6,179 bases of DNA, taken from assembly GCA_021736565.1 (NCBI GenBank), contig JAIPFO010000240.1, forward strand, positions 1 to 6,179, given 5' to 3'. Under the pieces are notes generated by a model. The model was not told the origin of the DNA. It did no database searches and was given only the letters and a program-made list of their open reading frames with translations. The stretch is from Phycisphaerae bacterium (GTDB lineage: Bacteria; Planctomycetota; Phycisphaerae; Sedimentisphaerales; SM23-30). Every line of letters starts with the position of its first letter. Positions within the stretch are counted from its first letter, which is position 1. The position numbers and the translations under genes are program-made. Positions 4,931 to 6,179 of this stretch are shown here, piece by piece.

Positions 4931-6179
4931 CTACGTAAAGAAGCAAACACTATTTTGGGACACGACATCGCAGAGAAGCTGGAGCTTGCCGGAATCCACA
5001 TTACAGACCTTAACCACGTCCTCAAATTCATTTTCTTCCGGAAAATATTGGGTGAGTAAATTTGGCATTTCTGTGATTTTATTCCTGTTGAATACAACGG
5101 TTTCTTTTTGGGGGAAAAGAGCGACGTAAAAGATATCACTTTCAACCAGGTCCTGAAAGAAATGAGCCCCAAAAGAAAGCTCCGGCATCAAACTTCCTCC
5201 CTCGTAGGCTATTTCGACCAGGATACTCACCTTGTTGATCTCGGAAAAATTAACGGGCACCCCCAGGCTTGGCGTCGTCGTCCCCCATCGACCCGGGCCA
5301 AGCAGCATCGTTGGCGACGTTTCCCTGTCGGCGATCTGCCTGTTTAATTTACCGACAAGCCGTGCGATGCTGTATTTTTGCTGATTTGACGTCTCGACAT
5401 ATTTCACGGGGTCAACATAGATCATTTTTTTAATGGCCTGAGAGATACTGCCGCCCATCGTATAGCCCTGCGAAGCAAAAAGAATATCTTCAGGCATAAT
5501 ATTTTCAGGAAGTCGCACGTTTGCTTTTATGCCCTTGGTTTGGAGAGGTCGGCATTGAACGACATTAATTTTGAATGCGCCGTCCGTTGTAAAATTAACC
5601 GTAAATTCTACATCAACCGGATAGTGGTAATAGCGTTCAAGGTTTTTCAGTATTTTCTGCATGATCTCAATAAAGTTCGTGTGGGACAGAAGTTTTTTGA
5701 ATGTCAGAATCCAACATCGTCGAGCTTTCATGCCCATCTCTCTAATTTTTTGTTCGGTATGCAGGTCCGGCTCCGCTATCAAATCTGAGCTGATATCCAG
5801 TTCGTCACCAAGCAACTCCACAACACTAACCGTTTTCAAAGAGTTATCACTGGTATCGAGAAGATCAACATTGCGTTGGGTAAATTTACTTTGCCCTTCT
5901 CTATCGGCATAAAGTCTCAGGAGTGGCTGGTCCAACGCAATGGTTTGCGGGTAATCATCCTCAACACGATCAACCGCGCGTGTCCCCAAGCCAAAAACAA
6001 GCCTCAACATCCCCGCTTTGGGGTCCAGTTCGGGCTTCCATACAAACGTATTGTATGACACGCCAACACCTGCCAGGTCAGGGAAAAAATGGTTGTTTTT
6101 ATAGGAGCCCGAAACTCGCTGCACCAGCAATGCCATCTGTTCGTCTTGCCGGTCCAGCCCTCGCTGCAAGCGGTAGGCC
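4931..6179 (-). CDS. PEP synthase-like ATP-grasp (PPDK_N) protein, N-terminus cut by window edge
   Basis: The final 416 codons of a larger protein. The frame is open to the right edge, so the TTG at 6169 is an internal leucine codon and not the start. Residues are counted from that codon. The first part resembles the ATP-grasp PEP/pyruvate-binding domain of PEP synthase and pyruvate phosphate dikinase: MALLVQRVSGS (12-22), FGLGTRAVDRV (59-69), then the strand motif VDVEF (185-189) and VQCRPLQ (204-210), where E188, Q205 and R207 match conserved ATP-site positions. About 200 residues follow, with a distinctive GPGRWGTTTPSLGVPV stretch (291-306) and FGAHFFQDL (333-341). True PEP synthase continues into a phosphohistidine domain and a PEP-binding barrel; neither is present, so I do not call it ppsA. 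The substrate is unknown; the family is often labelled PEP/pyruvate-binding domain protein. It is convergent with nrpR. The missing N-terminus could hold further domains. Confidence 0.8.
   Translation of the reverse strand, partial: AYRLQRGLDRQDEQMALLVQRVSGSYKNNHFFPDLAGVGVSYNTFVWKPELDPKAGMLRLVFGLGTRAVDRVEDDYPQTIALDQPLLRLYADREGQSKFTQRNVDLLDTSDNSLKTVSVVELLGDELDISSDLIAEPDLHTEQKIREMGMKARRCWILTFKKLLSHTNFIEIMQKILKNLERYYHYPVDVEFTVNFTTDGAFKINVVQCRPLQTKGIKANVRLPENIMPEDILFASQGYTMGGSISQAIKKMIYVDPVKYVETSNQQKYSIARLVGKLNRQIADRETSPTMLLGPGRWGTTTPSLGVPVNFSEINKVSILVEIAYEGGSLMPELSFGAHFFQDLVESDIFYVALFPQKETVVFNRNKITEMPNLLTQYFPEENEFEDVVKVCNVDSGKLQLLCDVVSQNSVCFFT

Noticed and set aside
4931..6179. Calling the right-hand gene ppsA or ppdK.
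   Set aside because: No phosphohistidine motif or PEP-binding barrel follows the ATP-grasp domain, so neither full reaction is supported.

Overview
The window is ordinary bacterial chromosome with two complete genes, two genes cut by the window edges, and one information-rich divergent regulatory region. I see no mobile element, RNA gene or CRISPR array. The lineage cannot be fixed from sequence alone. The N-terminus of the RNase R (a DYRPVKPR stretch after a short helical start) resembles RNase R of Planctomycetota, possibly the Phycisphaerae group. That is a recollection of family style, not a search result.

Layout, left to right: (1) minus-strand rnr (RNase R), 627 codons visible, its C-terminal S1 end lost at position 1; its promoter at 1890-1918 sits so close to the ATG that the mRNA may be leaderless. 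(2) A strong intrinsic terminator at 1961-2000 that ends the next minus-strand transcript. (3) Minus-strand gdhA, a complete hexameric glutamate dehydrogenase, probably NADP-dependent. (4) A 445-bp AT-rich divergent intergenic region with one promoter for each flanking gene, three near-identical TGGCA...TGCCA palindromes spaced 118 and 121 bp apart, and several inverted repeats in the gdhA leader. (5) Plus-strand nrpR-like regulator: winged helix plus one DUF128/NRD domain. (6) Convergent with it after only 17 bp, a minus-strand protein with a PEP-synthase-type ATP-grasp (PPDK_N) domain, cut at the right edge. It shows no phosphohistidine or PEP-binding domain after the ATP-grasp.

Functional reading: items 3-5 look like a self-contained nitrogen-assimilation switch. 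NrpR is the 2-oxoglutarate-responsive nitrogen repressor characterised in methanogenic archaea. GdhA consumes 2-oxoglutarate and ammonium to make glutamate. A repressor of this family divergent from gdhA, with palindromes just downstream of both predicted promoters, suggests that one protein controls both gdhA and itself according to 2-oxoglutarate level. That archaeal-type circuit in a bacterial setting, with an operator unlike the one I recall for methanogens, is the most interesting item here. rnr and the ATP-grasp gene have no evident link to it.
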